64,000 bases of DNA from Inonotus obliquus (taxonomy: Eukaryota > Basidiomycota > Agaricomycetes > Hymenochaetales > Hymenochaetaceae), in the NCBI GenBank assembly GCA_032164295.1, contig JAJHTX010000002.1, forward strand, positions 3,410,001 to 3,474,000, read 5' to 3'. Made by a program: the position numbers and the translations under genes. Position 1 is the first letter of the stretch, and each line of letters starts with the position of its first letter. The notes beneath the pieces were generated by a model. The model was not told the origin of the DNA, did not search any database, and saw nothing but the letters and a program-made list of their open reading frames with translations. Shown here in pieces: positions 11,263 through 23,466 of this stretch.

Positions 11263-14200
11263 ATGAAGAATGGGGAATGATCGACTCAGTTCATTGTTGC
11301 TATAAATAATGTATGCCTCGTGTAGTGGCCGACGTGCGCGTAATGTTGTTGTACACTCCATTCCAGGAACATTTTTGCCATGGAATGGAATCCTAAACGT
11401 CGATCACGCCTATCTGTCTATCTTATCTCTTGATAAGATAACGGGACCTCTCGATAGATATAATCATTATTTATCGTCAATATCGTGTACGGCGTCACTT
11501 TGTCTGATTTTGTCAAGGAGACACATGAGTTCGCGAAGCTCACTTCATCTCCGGAGATGAAGCAAAGCCCGTCGTAAGAAGTAAGAAGAGGCTCACATGT
11601 ACCTTCTCCGATTCGGTTAGATCGTATAACCGTTTGGCCGTTTCGGACCCTTCACATACTAAAGCCATGGTTCTTCCTGATTCCTGATTTGTAAAGCTTA
11701 GCTTCAAACATTCCAGTAGTCATTAGTCATTCTCTCTTGAAACTGGAATATCATCCAAGATACTTGTGTGGCATGCCGAGATTTATCATGTCAAGGGGAT
11801 CACACAGGAGATCCCACTGAAAAGGAACATGAATAGTTGAAATCCACTAGCTGAGGAGTACCTGACTTGATAACTTATGGCTAAAGAGTTGATCCTCGGT
11901 CGATACTGAACTAATGCAAATGCCGTAGCTGCATCCGTGGTCCGTGCGTCCTACCAAAGCTAGGTGAGAAATCACATTCTTTTCTTCCTTCAACTTCCTT
12001 CACAATAGCTTAATCCTTCTGACTGATGCGCCCATGCCGCATCCATAGTCAAAAAGTCACAAGGACCAAATAAATAGTCTGAGTCCGTTCATTTAGGACT
12101 TTTAGGACCTTTCGAACTCACGCGTTGAAATTACAACAAAAAGATACGAGATTGCTTCTAATCCAATAACTCAACTCATTTCCGATCACGACCCTATGTA
12201 CTGTAATCGCGTAATCACGCATCGATGCAAACATGAATTATGAATTTTTACCTTCTTTAGTTCTTTAGTCCTATGCTTATCAAAATCGCAGTTTGCCTAT
12301 CGATGGAGTTGTAGTGTTGAATTGACTGAGCATGTGGTTACATAGTAAGAGCAAGAATACAAAACTAGCTCAACCGCTTATTAATCCTGGGCAGTTGACT
12401 ATTCTACTTGCCGAACTGTGAACGGAAGTTCGCGAGTGATTGGAGTGGAGTGGAGTTGTGTTTCTTTGTACTTCGCATGCGTCTGCGCTCCTGTCGGCCC
12501 TTCACGGATAACGGATAATCCTACCTGGGCTAGATAATCCCTAGATAATCCTGAACCAAATTCTTCTCTTCCTTAGGAAGTCTGTATACATGCCGTGGAT
12601 GCGCTTGCGGATGCGGCGCAACTCCTTATTTCCGAGCAAATAAATCCAAAGTGATTGATCACAGATTTACACCTGGAAAAGGAGCACACTGCGACTTTAC
12701 TTCACGGTTTCTTGTTTCCTGTAGTGGAAGACCCAATCTGCGTCTGAAGTAGAAGGTGCCACGTCCCGACTTAGCCTCTCCTGTTCTGTGTGATGATAGA
12801 TTGGTCAACCAGTGACCAGGCGTATGCTAATCGACATTATTATCCTTCTCGGCGTTTTCGGAACATGACCGTCCGTCACTTTATACTTCCACTTACAGTA
12901 CAATCGGCAACCTCCTGACACTCCTTACGCTAGAGGAAGGCACCTGAGTCTTGAATTGATGGGGGTGGCATATACTAAGCGATCGGTCTTGGGGGCTGAT
13001 CCCCGCCTTCCTCCTATGCCAGGTTCTACCCAGCAGCTAGGCGCATGCTAATCCGGTACAACCGGGCAGGAGAATCCGACTTGTGCGTCAAAGATGCTCT
13101 TTGAAAAGTCTGAAAGAAAATCGAAAATCAAATGGAATAAGGAGCGATTCAATATGTATTGCCCCGTGATCGGAGTCAAATATATCCCAAGCCATAAAGG
13201 GAAAGGTCGCCTTAGTCGATACTTGAAAGAAAGTGCTTCATCGGCACGAGCTGGAATATTTGCTTTCAGTTATGCCCGGTTCTGACGACAAATTGTTTTC
13301 TAAACAAGTGAAAGAATAATTAGCAAGTACAAAGCAAGACAAGAAAAGTACATATACGCACCCGATTCAGGAGTACACTGCTTGTCAAACCATACTCTTG
13401 TAGTACACGATAATGCTCCCAAGACTAAGTGGTGTCAGGCAAATGAATCGCGCATGAAAGTTGTCAAAGGAAAGGGGTCTACTAATACGCAACTTATGAA
13501 TCGATAACTTATCTTCATCTAATCTCGACTTGACTTTGCCTCGGGACTCATTTCCTCGCCAAATTCTTGATCAGTAGACACTGCACCCCGTTCATGAAGT
13601 AACAATCTTCCGACTCTCGGATGGATCTCAGTTATCAAATAAGATCCAACGCCCGGAGGAAGAATTCACCGTATACAACGGGTTTTGCATCAGATCTCCA
13701 CTAGTAGTTTGCTTCCGTAGTCCGTCGTCAGAAGTTACAAAATAATCCCGTCCTCTAGTGACACTTTCTTCTTCTCCCAATTCAAATTCACCAAGTTATT
13801 TGTATGATCCGAACTCTGGGCGCTCTCGATTAGGAGGAAGTTCGGTCCGAAGTAAGGTGAACAGCCATAGGCTCTCCACGGACCGAATAACACGAGGCGA
13901 GCTTTGACGGCGGCCTCGCGGCATACCACAATACCATAAGACGCATTCAATAGCAGCCCGTCAACTCCACGTTCCCGAGTTGGTGCACGTGTACGAAGGC
14001 TATTCCGATGAAAGTACGTGGGCTGGCTAGGATAGACGGAAGCTTTCTTGCTGGAGCCGGACAATTCACAACGATTATCCGTAGTTGAAAGGATTACGCG
14101 CAAGCAAGGGCCGAAGTCTTGCTATTCCCCTGTCGATAGATTTTGATTCATTTGCGGGTTCGGTCTAACTCCTACAGTTACCCATCGCGAATTTCCGTTT

Positions 14201-17200
14201 CCATCCTTGTGGAAGAATAAACCACGAAGAAGTGCCGGTTGAAGACGGTACCGGTAGTCCAACCGAACATCCCAGGATCTTAGCATAGATAAATGGTTTT
14301 ATGATACCGAATACAACGAGCACACTCACGCCAAGAGCGACGAGGACTGGTTGCAGACGGGATCCCACCTATGATCCATCGCGTGACGAAGCAGACAATT
14401 TATTCATCTTCGATGTCATAAGTAGACCGGAAAACGCCGGATTCCTATCCTGCTTTCCGTGGAGTGGAGCAAAGGCGGTGATGAAAAAAAACGGAACTTG
14501 GCAGGTGAACAATACACGCTACCCGAATCCGGACCTCTGTTTGTTGAGGGTGTTGATAGATACAATGCCGTCTGTCTGGATGTTCATAGGGGTATGTCCG
14601 CGTTCGGCATACTGGTCCGAGTGATCCTTGTTATCCAGATGCGCGTCGTGCTTCCGAGCATTGAAGGCGCCAATTGTACCGATCATCAGGTCAGGCATAG
14701 TCCCCGCCACAGGAAGGCATTGACCATGCCTAACTTCGCAAGTTGGAAGGGATGACCCGAGGAGTTGGAGATGGTATTTGGAAGCAACTTTGATATTGGT
14801 GGCTACTTGCTTCATGGGCATAAATAGAACAATAGAGGCGATGCCTTTGATCTTTGGCATCGCTCTTCCCTGCAGAGCACAAGTACCCATTGTGCCTGCC
14901 TGGAGAGGCGATACACGTGTTCCCTAACTAAAGGAAATCATCAAGAAAAAATCTGTAACGTATCGTATGACTCGCATTGTCTGTTGATTTCCCTCTAAAC
15001 GCCCCAGTGGACGTCGGTCATCAGCATTTCGTGGTCCGACTAGTATTAACGAAACACCCGCGCTGCTCCGGAGTTGAGAGCATCTCGTTCCTGCCAGAAA
15101 AGAATAGAAGTCAGAGACTGGGAGTGCGTGTGGAGGCGCCGACCAACCCACAAATGCCACTTAGGTCTTGTCGGATCACGTGCATTTTTGTGAGTGGTAC
15201 AACAACCTGAAACTGCGGTCACAACTTGACTTCCAACTCCGTTAGCTGGCTTCACAAGTTACGACATGCTTGGACGCTTCATCACTCCGAAAAAGACGCG
15301 AAAAAGGTGTCATCTGTTTGATAACTCTGGCGACACTGGAGACCGTGTGCTACCCTTGTGAAAAACATCATCTGAGGCCGGACTGTGGGAGTTCCTGTGC
15401 TTTATGTGGTGCTCTGATAGGCGAGTCATATTGCTGTAAAGTTTTCGCACTCAATCATGGTACAATCACAGCGTTCGGAACTCTACCACGACTTCCTATT
15501 GCCGATATTTTTGCTAAAGGCGCTCTCTGCGAACTCAAAATGCGACCGACTTAAATGCTCACCGTCCTTTTGGCAGGATGCAGTAGTTGTTCCGAGCAGA
15601 ATGGGGCGGGAATACGAGCTCCCGGTTCACGTCATTTCCGAGTCGAAATGTGCCCTTGCCCGGTATTGCCGTCAATTCGGATTGTTGACTGGCGCCGGTC
15701 CGAATTGTAGTTCTGTCCCCCGACAAGTGTAGATTCTGGTGATTCTAGTATTCCTCGGCCTCTCGGATTTGTGATCTTGGGGTCAGTGCGGATACGTCTA
15801 GGTCTTGACCTACTATGTATTGGTACAAGTACAATAGTATGGCATTTACTAATCCCGAAGTGCCACTGTGTTACCCTGAAAAAGGGGTGTGGAACTAGAG
15901 CGGACGGCCTCGTACACTCGAGAACGATCCCACTTTGCCTGTGATGAAATAATAGGATGCGGTTGCATTGGGCCATTCAGACCAGTTGACAGGAAGGCAC
16001 GAAGACAGCGTCCGCTTCAGATGGATTGACCCCGGAGTCTAACCGCTACTACACCCGAACCCTTCATGGTTGCAATCCAATCTAATCGCGCTCCAAGAAT
16101 AGTGGCAATCCTCGGTCGAAACTCGACGCCGCGAGTTTCACCTGAGCGCGTCTGATACTCCCATCGCGATCGAAGGCCGGTGTATTTTCATAAGTCTCTT
16201 AAATAGTTTACTTACTGGTGGCATCTTTTTAGGTGACATTTTAATGATTTATCGATTGCTGGTTAGATGGTAAAACACGAAGCGACATGCATCGTAGAAA
16301 CTGTCTCTCCTTTACGTGAGGGTTGGTAATCGATTTGGATGATTGTTTTGCTGGACGAATTCTCCCTTCTTGTTCGGATGGTCTAGTAAGCAGAACTACG
16401 GGTTCTGTAGTCTAACAAAGTTATTCGCATTGCGGTCTTTCATATGCGCTCTGATACGTGTATCCTTTGAGATGAAGAAGCAACACTTAGCGACAAGCAG
16501 TGGTGGTTCTATTAATTCGCCGTCCAGCTCATTGCACATCGACACGGATGAAACATTCTAGCGAATCAATTGCCCTGGATTCGTATAACGTGTACATCAG
16601 ACCGTTTACCTTGTAAAACTACGCAGTTGATTACGGGCGTGATGAAATCGCGGAGCTTCTGAACGATCGATAAGGTGCTCTGATGTCCAAGCTGAAGCTT
16701 ATGGTCGCATATGGTAAAGTGTACCTCTGTGGCTGCGGCGATCACGATTATGATCAGCTCAGCTCATGATCCTGCGATACGCGTGGACCGGGCGTAACAA
16801 GCCCAGTCGGTCTGCTTGAGAGCACGAGAAGCCCGAGACGGACTCCTCAACTTAGTAAAACAAGAAGCGTGGGTCATCTGAGATGCTTCAGATCCTCCCA
16901 CCCAGAGACGAAGCAAGGTCCGTGACTTACTTTTGCCTGGATCAGAAAGGTAACGAAGATACCGAGAAGATCCCTAGAGAAGGAAGGGGGAAGGACAGAA
17001 AAGGGGGGGAACAGGGGGGAACGAGAGAAAAAGAAAGACGGGATGAGAAGAAGGATTCTCTGCCGTATTTTGTTCGAAATCGCACGGGAATCGGAGTTCT
17101 CGTAACCTTCAGTCGAGAGGAGACCACGCCTCCAACGGCAACAACGCAACGTGGCACAACAAACCGAATCCCGCAGAATAAAGACGAGGAGGCTATTCAA

Positions 17201-18587
17201 AAACCTAGCCTTGTAGTCATAGAAAAATATCCTAACACCGCAGGCGACAGTACTACCAGTACTGCTTCTTGATTCGCCCGATCGTCGTAGGAAATATACG
17301 GACAAACGTAGTACACACGAGATAGAGGGGAGGAAGCAACGAAACGTCGATACTACACTAAGCTAACAAAGCCGGAGAGAAGTTGGTGACAACGCATACG
17401 CGCTACTTATCTGATGAGACTAGGCGTCGGAACGTACCAAACTGAGCAAAATTGGCCCGGCGCACTGGCGACTAAGTCAGAATAAGCAATGTTTCCACGC
17501 ACACGCAAACAACTTCGCCACCCAGGACCCAGGAGTTGATGTGATGATCATTCATCTAGGGGCTTCTAACTGCCAGTATTTCATTCTTTTGTGGAAATCT
17601 AGGATTCTAGTCTTTACTCAGTGGCAAATACCGAGGCAAAAAGGAAGAGGCGAGTGAATCTATTCAATTCAATGTCGTCCGCCGGCGGAATTATATGAGA
17701 AGAAGAACGGGAAGAAGAACGAAATCATCACAAGTGTAATTCGTAGGGAAATAACTTGATAAGCTTTAACCAATAAACAAGCATATACGTACATGTATGC
17801 GGATAAGGTAGATTGTCAGGAAGATATTGATACCAAGACAAATGTGTGGCCACCCGAAATTTTAAGCCGTGAAAAGAATTGAGGACACCAGGTAGAGAAA
17901 AGGCGGCTGGAAAGTTCGAGAGAAGAAAGGAACGAGGCTATAACACATCGATATGGACACATGAACGGGTAGTAGAATGTAAAACAGAGGCGTGAGTATA
18001 CAGTGCTTGTTGTAGATGAATCAGAGAGAATAGACGAAGAAAACGTGAGGAGGCTGTGGGGAAATGAGGAGTAAAGCACACGATGCGGTTATTTCGCATC
18101 GCTAACGTTTACTGCGCAGATAATGAAATGAAAATACAATGAAACACATGGTGGTGGAGAGAGTGTTGGTGTGTCGAAAAGCCTGGGGAGAACAAAAGAA
18201 ATAGGGGTCCGGGTCAAGGGTCGGGGAAGAAGTCTGGCGAGGACAAGTCGGTGGGACACCCGGTCGCTACGCATCCAGTCAGATGGAAGGCGTAAAGATG
18301 AACCGACTTCGCTAACGCGGATTGGATGACGGCTTGCGGGTACCGGCACCAAGCTGGTGAGATAGAGAGGAAATATGATAATATATACATATACTTTATT
18401 GGTTGATTCTGTCTGATCTGACTTGCTTTCTTTCAGGCGGTAATTTATGAGGGAGGAAAATCAAAGTTATGAACCCGTTGCCAGCCACAGCTATACGTGT
18501 GAAGCCGTGAAAGGAGCGGGAAATACGACCCAAGGAGGGTTGAGTAGAACGCGGTGTAACGTGCCGTGTTGCAGGTCATAGCCACAC
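11263..18587. other. 7.3-kb convergent gap without recognisable genes
   Basis: Lies between the 3' ends of NOC3 (plus) and the TEA factor gene (minus). Open frames reach 120-143 codons on both strands (for example 13735-14103, 14519-14890 and 16874-17305), but none carries a motif I know, and they overlap each other on opposite strands as chance frames do. I saw no transposase, integrase, reverse-transcriptase or RNase H motif, and no obvious long terminal repeat. A purine-rich G-run tract lies at about 16980-17060. Long 3' UTRs, a non-coding RNA or a decayed mobile element are all possible; none is demonstrated. Confidence 0.6.
16978..17057 (+). repeat. Polypurine tract with G-runs
   Basis: A nearly pure A/G stretch containing G5, G7 and G6 runs within about 45 bp, then GA-rich sequence. 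It is low-complexity and compatible with G-quadruplex or triplex formation on the plus strand. No gene lies over it, and the nearest is 1.5 kb away. Confidence 0.7.
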
Positions 18588-20373
18588 TTAAAACAAGGGA
18601 AGCAGACTGGTCGCCCAAGGGTCTTGCGTGAAATTTGCAGTACCCGTCATCGAGCTATGCCCATGAGCATGGCTTTGTTGCGGTATTGAATAGTTCGACA
18701 TGCCTATTGCAGGATTCGCGCCCGATTGATTGTAAACAGCGCGCGAACGCGCGGTTGAAGAACCAGAGGACGAACCATCATGCGGACTTGTCGGAGAGGG
18801 AAGCGAGCCGAGTCCAGCAAAGCTGGTGTGCGTCGGCGTCGTTTGAGTTGACCCGGATGGCGCTGACGCCGAGATCGCGGGATGCCCTATGCCCGATGTC
18901 GGTGATACCGGGTGTCCGACCGCTGAACTAGTGACGCTGTGTCCTCGCGCGTGCCCCAGGTGGCTGTGCATAGTGTGTCGTGCAGGGAGCGCGCCTGCAG
19001 TGCTGTACAAATACTCGTTCGCTGAATTTCCTGTCCCATAGCGGCTTGAACTCAATGGCAAGGGATCCAGGGATGGTTCAGGTGGTGGCCTGTTGTCGAC
19101 GACTTTCGTCCACGAGGAAAGTTCAGCAGAAAGGTTGCGCACTGGGACTCTGAAAAGATCATAACCAACGACAAAGAGGGGCTCCGCGTCCACAATGACC
19201 TGCTGGATGATACGTGCCTTTTTCCCGTCAGTGTTTAGCAAATTGCAACGTGACAGACACGAGTCTGGAAGCATTGCTACATAGCGCCCAGGAACGCTTT
19301 GTCCTGTCCGCGATGCAGTTGCTTGGTCTTGGACAGGGACCAGCGATTGAACTTCTTGAGATACGGGCACGTTGTTTAAGTGCACCCGGGTCACTACTCT
19401 AGCCGAGGGTACGAGTGGTTGAGAGAATGTGATGGCACCACTGAAGCCCATCGCATCACATCCGTTGCCCTCAGCTGGCAGTCGAAGCGTGAATCGCAGG
19501 CAAGCGCGAGGCGTACCTCTTACCGGAAGCTGCGGAGGAACGGGTGAACCAGGGGAAGTAGGTTTGTCAACAAAAGGCAGAGCGTCCACATCAACGTAGG
19601 TGGGTTCAGCGTTCTGTGCCCAGAGACAAAAACCGACAGTATGATTGAGCGCAATTGTTAACGTTTGTTCGTGAGGAACTTCGGGGACCGATGTTAGGCC
19701 TGTGGGTTCGAAGAGCAAGCTTTGAGGAGATTGTACGTGCTCTGACTTGATCGCAGCTGGTTGAGATAAGGATGGCGAAAGGTGGAGACTCTGAGGGCGG
19801 CGAGAATCATTCGGAGCGGAATCAGAATATTCCGAACCATTTGAAGACGGCGTAGAGGGCGGTGACGGATGCGAAACGGAAGTCCGACGGCGAGATGCAG
19901 GTGACCGCGACGTCAATTTATTATTCCGCTGCGGAGGCGAATACCTATCCGAAGTCGACGATCCCTCCGACATGGCTTCCGGACCAGCGACGAGGGCAAA
20001 CTCTGAAAGAGAAATTAGCCACATGGATGAAAGGGGGGGAAGGGGAAAGATAAACAAAGAAATGACTGCGACAAGACTAACCTGGATGTCCCTTCCACAT
20101 ATTTCGGAGGACCTGTATATGCGAAGCGACTTGCTTCTTAGACCTCTCGATGCCAAATCTTTTGAGGTAGTCTACAAGATACTGATTGCGCCAGCGGGAG
20201 CGACCTCTGCTCGTGTTTGCCCAGGGGGAATTCCAGTAATCTTTGAGACCCTCGAGAAATATCTCCTCCGCCTCCTGAGGCCAAACCTCTGAGGTGCCGT
20301 CCTTGAGCATCTTGCGATGTCTTCGCTGTGGGAGGGTGCTTGTTGTATGAACTGTCTGGATGAGAGAATCCAT
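18588..20373 (-). CDS. TEA/ATTS-domain transcription factor (AbaA/Tec1/TEAD family)
   Basis: A sequence-specific DNA-binding regulator. In fungi the family includes AbaA (conidiation) and Tec1 (filamentation). The ATG at 20373 begins MDSLIQTVHTTST. The TEA domain follows at residues about 27-95, with the family signature blocks EVWPQEAEEIFLEGLKDYW, RWRNQYLVDYLKRFGIERS and KKQVASHIQVLRNMWKGHP. One intron (donor GTTAG near 20082, acceptor CTTTCAG near 20008) leads into a 473-codon second exon. That exon has a Ser/Pro-rich linker, then a probable beta-rich domain (TLTIALNHTVGFCLW to VVGYDLFRVPVRNLS) where TEAD proteins bind co-activators, and a Ser/His/Gly-rich tail. Total about 570 aa. Target genes cannot be inferred. 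It is divergent from VPS23. Confidence 0.93.
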
Positions 20374-20768
20374 GATTGGGGGATGAGGGGGCGAGGGGAC
20401 GCGAGAGAGGGAAAGGAGGCTGAGAAGAGGAAACTTGCTCTTAAGTACGGTGACATCGCGAAGTGGCCGATCTTTTATGTAGGGCAATTTGACCCCGCCG
20501 AAGGGGAGTCTTCAAAAGCTCAGGGTCCAAGAGAAGGGCTTCTTTCGGTACATACACCGGACCTCGGTCACCCTAACGGACATCCGCCACCTGACATCAT
20601 ATTACATATTTCCATATATCCTTATTTTATTTATTTTTACTAATTGTCTTTCAACCTTCCTGTTTCTATTTCCAAACAAAAACAAATACTCTCCGGATCA
20701 CCGGATGCAATCGACCGCCCCTACACACGCGACGTACCATAGTCCCTCAGCTGCCACCATTTCCCACA
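20374..20768. promoter_or_regulatory. Shared promoter region, TEA factor / VPS23
   Basis: A 395-bp divergent spacer. The half nearest VPS23 contains T-rich stretches and a purine stretch on the side of the TEA gene. No specific site could be assigned. A TEA-binding CATTCY-type motif was not searched exhaustively. Confidence 0.5.
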
Positions 20769-23466
20769 ATGGCCAGCAGACAACTCACCGTCGACTGGCT
20801 CAAGCAGAACATAGGTCGTTATCAGCAATCCCAAAGGGTATGCACCGACGTTCTTGCTGCTCTTGATCGTTTCCCCTCGTTAAGACCAAAGACGGATGTG
20901 TACAGTGAGTAACAGTCACACAGAGTATATGCAACAATTCAAACAACAGCTTCTTTACCTCCAGCCTTTGACGATGGTCGCACTCAACTTCTCCTCTGTA
21001 TACATGGCCTCCTTCCGATTACCTTTCGCAGTGCATCGTATAACATCCCAATAGCAATATGGCTAGTCTTGTCCTATCCTGCCGATCCTCCCCTTGCATA
21101 TGTCGTTCCTACTAGCGACATGCTCGTCAAGCCTTCTGCGCATGTAGACCATTCAGGCAGATGCAGTGTCGACTATATTACTAATTGGCATCGTAAGCCG
21201 GAGGTGCGCTGCGCTTTGATTACGTCTAGATTGCCCACTGTATTCTCATCGATGTACAGGCTTGCTCCCTCGCTGACCTTCTCGAATCAATGCAGTCTCA
21301 TTTCTCAAATGAACCTCCGTTGTATGCCAAGTCGCGTACAAAGCCTTCGGACAAAGTATCTCACGTTTCATCGCCCGCCGTTTCCTCACCGGGCGCCGAC
21401 TCTCGCGCCATGTCCTCAGATCGCGGTCACGTGAGCCATACAAGGGATACTCCTCCGCCTCGTTTACCGCCCAAACCGTTCTCTTCTAGTCCTGCGGCCA
21501 TCGTAGGTGCTGACGGGGTCACCCCAAATATACCGCACGGACCATCAGGGCAACTTGGCCAGTCTTCATCAACATCACTCTCTCAAACACCAACCCCTAG
21601 TTACTCCCATTATCCATCTGGCGCGACCGGGACGGATATCCGGGACAGTGTAAGTCTGCCATCATCCAGTGCTTACGCCTTTCTGCTTCCTCGTTTCAAT
21701 TCAATTCCATTTGATCTTTCTTTCTACCTCTGGGATTTTCGGCGCCTGGACTTCTGTCGCTTATCCATCCGGTTTCACCGGCATTCGGTGTCTTAAATTT
21801 TCGTTCACATATCTTGATTGCTCAGGCGCCAAAAGCTGTGCTGCGTTAATTGACCATGCAAGATCTACCTTTCTGCGGGCATTCTTATTTCTGTCTGTAT
21901 TCTCGCTTACGCTGCCAACGACCATTCCCTTACTGAAGATTTCGGCTCGTTGCTTCCCCCCGCCTTTAGTTTCGCCGAATATCTTCCAGTTCAAACTAGC
22001 TCTCATTTGCCTATTTCGCTTGTGTTTTGATGCAAGGATCTGACCGACACCCAACAGCGCCCACCGCCGGTGCCGCCGCACCCAGGTGGACCTTCTTCAA
22101 TCTCCAGTGCAATCATGTCTATGGCACCTGCGCCAGTTGCGCTTTCACAAAGTCAGTACCTGGTGTGTTCATCGTCTTCCATGACATAGCATTGATCTGG
22201 CACATCCAGGTCTTAATCCAGATACACGGAGTCCCCCACCGTACGCCTCCTCCAGTCCACCCGTACCTCCACGACCTCCTCTCCCTCCCTCACCTTTTAC
22301 GCATCAAGTATCATTGTCGTTGCCACCAGTCGCGAATGGACAAGTAGGACAAAACAATATACCTTTCCAAGCTGTTTCCTCTCGCGCATACACACAGCCT
22401 CCACCCTTACCGCCTCACCCTGGTGCCCCCGAGCCAGGTTCTGGTGGCGCACTTCATTCTGTGCAGAAATACACTAATCTCCCTGAATATCAGCTTAAAT
22501 CAGCTCCTCAACCTTCCGAATCGCGGCTGCCACCTTCACAACCACCTCCTGATCTTCTTGATGCAGATGACGACTTAACTGCGAGCCTATCTTCCGGTGC
22601 CACTGTCATGAGCGCAGCACCGCCGCCACCACGCCCTCCAAACCCACAGACTGTTGCGTTACATAATGCGTTGTTGTCGTCCTTTTGCGATGCTCTTTCG
22701 CGGCTTTCTGCAACCCACGCTGACACGCTTGCGCGTCAACGCGCGGCTCAAGCAGAATTGTTTGCGGGTCCGGAGGCGATACGCGATGAGAGTTCGCGAT
22801 TGCAAGCTGTTAGAGACGTCTGTCAAGTTGTTGGTGACCGGTGGGAAACCCTTATTGCAGACGGTGAGCATCAGCTTGGGGAGATGCGCCGCTGCGGAGA
22901 AGTCAGCGTCGATGAAATGGTTTGCGCAAGTAGTATCGTCGGAAATCAGTATGCATTTGATTTGGCTTATTTAGTGCTGACAGAAGACTGAAGACTACTC
23001 ATGTTGGCCTGTTTTACAGACTAGTGAACCTTGTCGCAGAAGACGATGCCATAGAAGATACGATTTATCATTTACACCGTGCACTCAATTCAAGTCGGAT
23101 TGACCTTGAACGGTTCCTTCGTGTGAGTTATTGGTTTTTTATCGGTTCCTTGAGCTACAGGCTACTCTCGGATGTCCGATGTCGCCGAGCCGGTGTCCGA
23201 TATTGCGTTCGAAACCTTGTTTTGTTGTCTCATTTCCACCCTGGATTACCTCTGACGCAAGTCAGGAGCATGTCTGACCTTACCGATTCTTGAAGTTTCT
23301 TTCGTTCCTCTTCTTATGAACAAGGTCAATGATACTGACTAATCGGTTATTTTCGGATTTCGGAAAGACCACACGCGTACTCGCGGAGGAGCAGTTCATG
23401 AAACGCGCTCTTGTCGAGAAGATTCTCCGTGGCCTTCCGATGGGGATGGGGATGGCAATTCGATGA
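20769..23466 (+). CDS. VPS23: ESCRT-I subunit VPS23/TSG101 (UEV domain)
   Basis: A component of ESCRT-I that sorts ubiquitinated cargo into multivesicular endosomes. From the ATG at 20769 (MASRQLTVDWLKQNIGRYQQ) the UEV domain runs through exons to about 21300. Its blocks include PITFRSASYNIPIAIWLVLS, VVPTSDMLVKPSAHVDHSG and ITNWHRK. As expected for a UEV there is no catalytic cysteine motif. A proline-rich linker follows, interrupted by an unusually long intron (about 21650-22057). A coiled-coil stalk follows at about 22680-22980. The C-terminal steadiness box is split across two introns: LVAEDDAIEDTIYHLHRALN, then RVLAEEQFMKRALVEKILRG, ending GMGMAIR and TGA at 23464. All parts of the family architecture are present. 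Confidence 0.95.
21650..22057 (+). other. Long (about 408 nt) intron in VPS23
   Basis: The donor GTAAGT follows DIRDS, and the acceptor CCCAACAG precedes an exon reading RPPPVPPHPGGPSS. All three frames carry stops between these sites, so a single long intron is the simplest model. Other introns in this window are mostly under 90 nt. A skipped small exon inside is possible. Confidence 0.65.

Noticed and set aside
13735..15976. String of 60-123-codon minus-strand frames that might be exons of one gene
   Set aside because: No domain motif could be recognised when read together, plus-strand frames of similar length overlap, and no set of splice sites gave a sensible protein.
16874..17305. 143-codon frame on the minus strand
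   Set aside because: Much of it is the complement of a polypurine tract, which lacks stop codons by composition.
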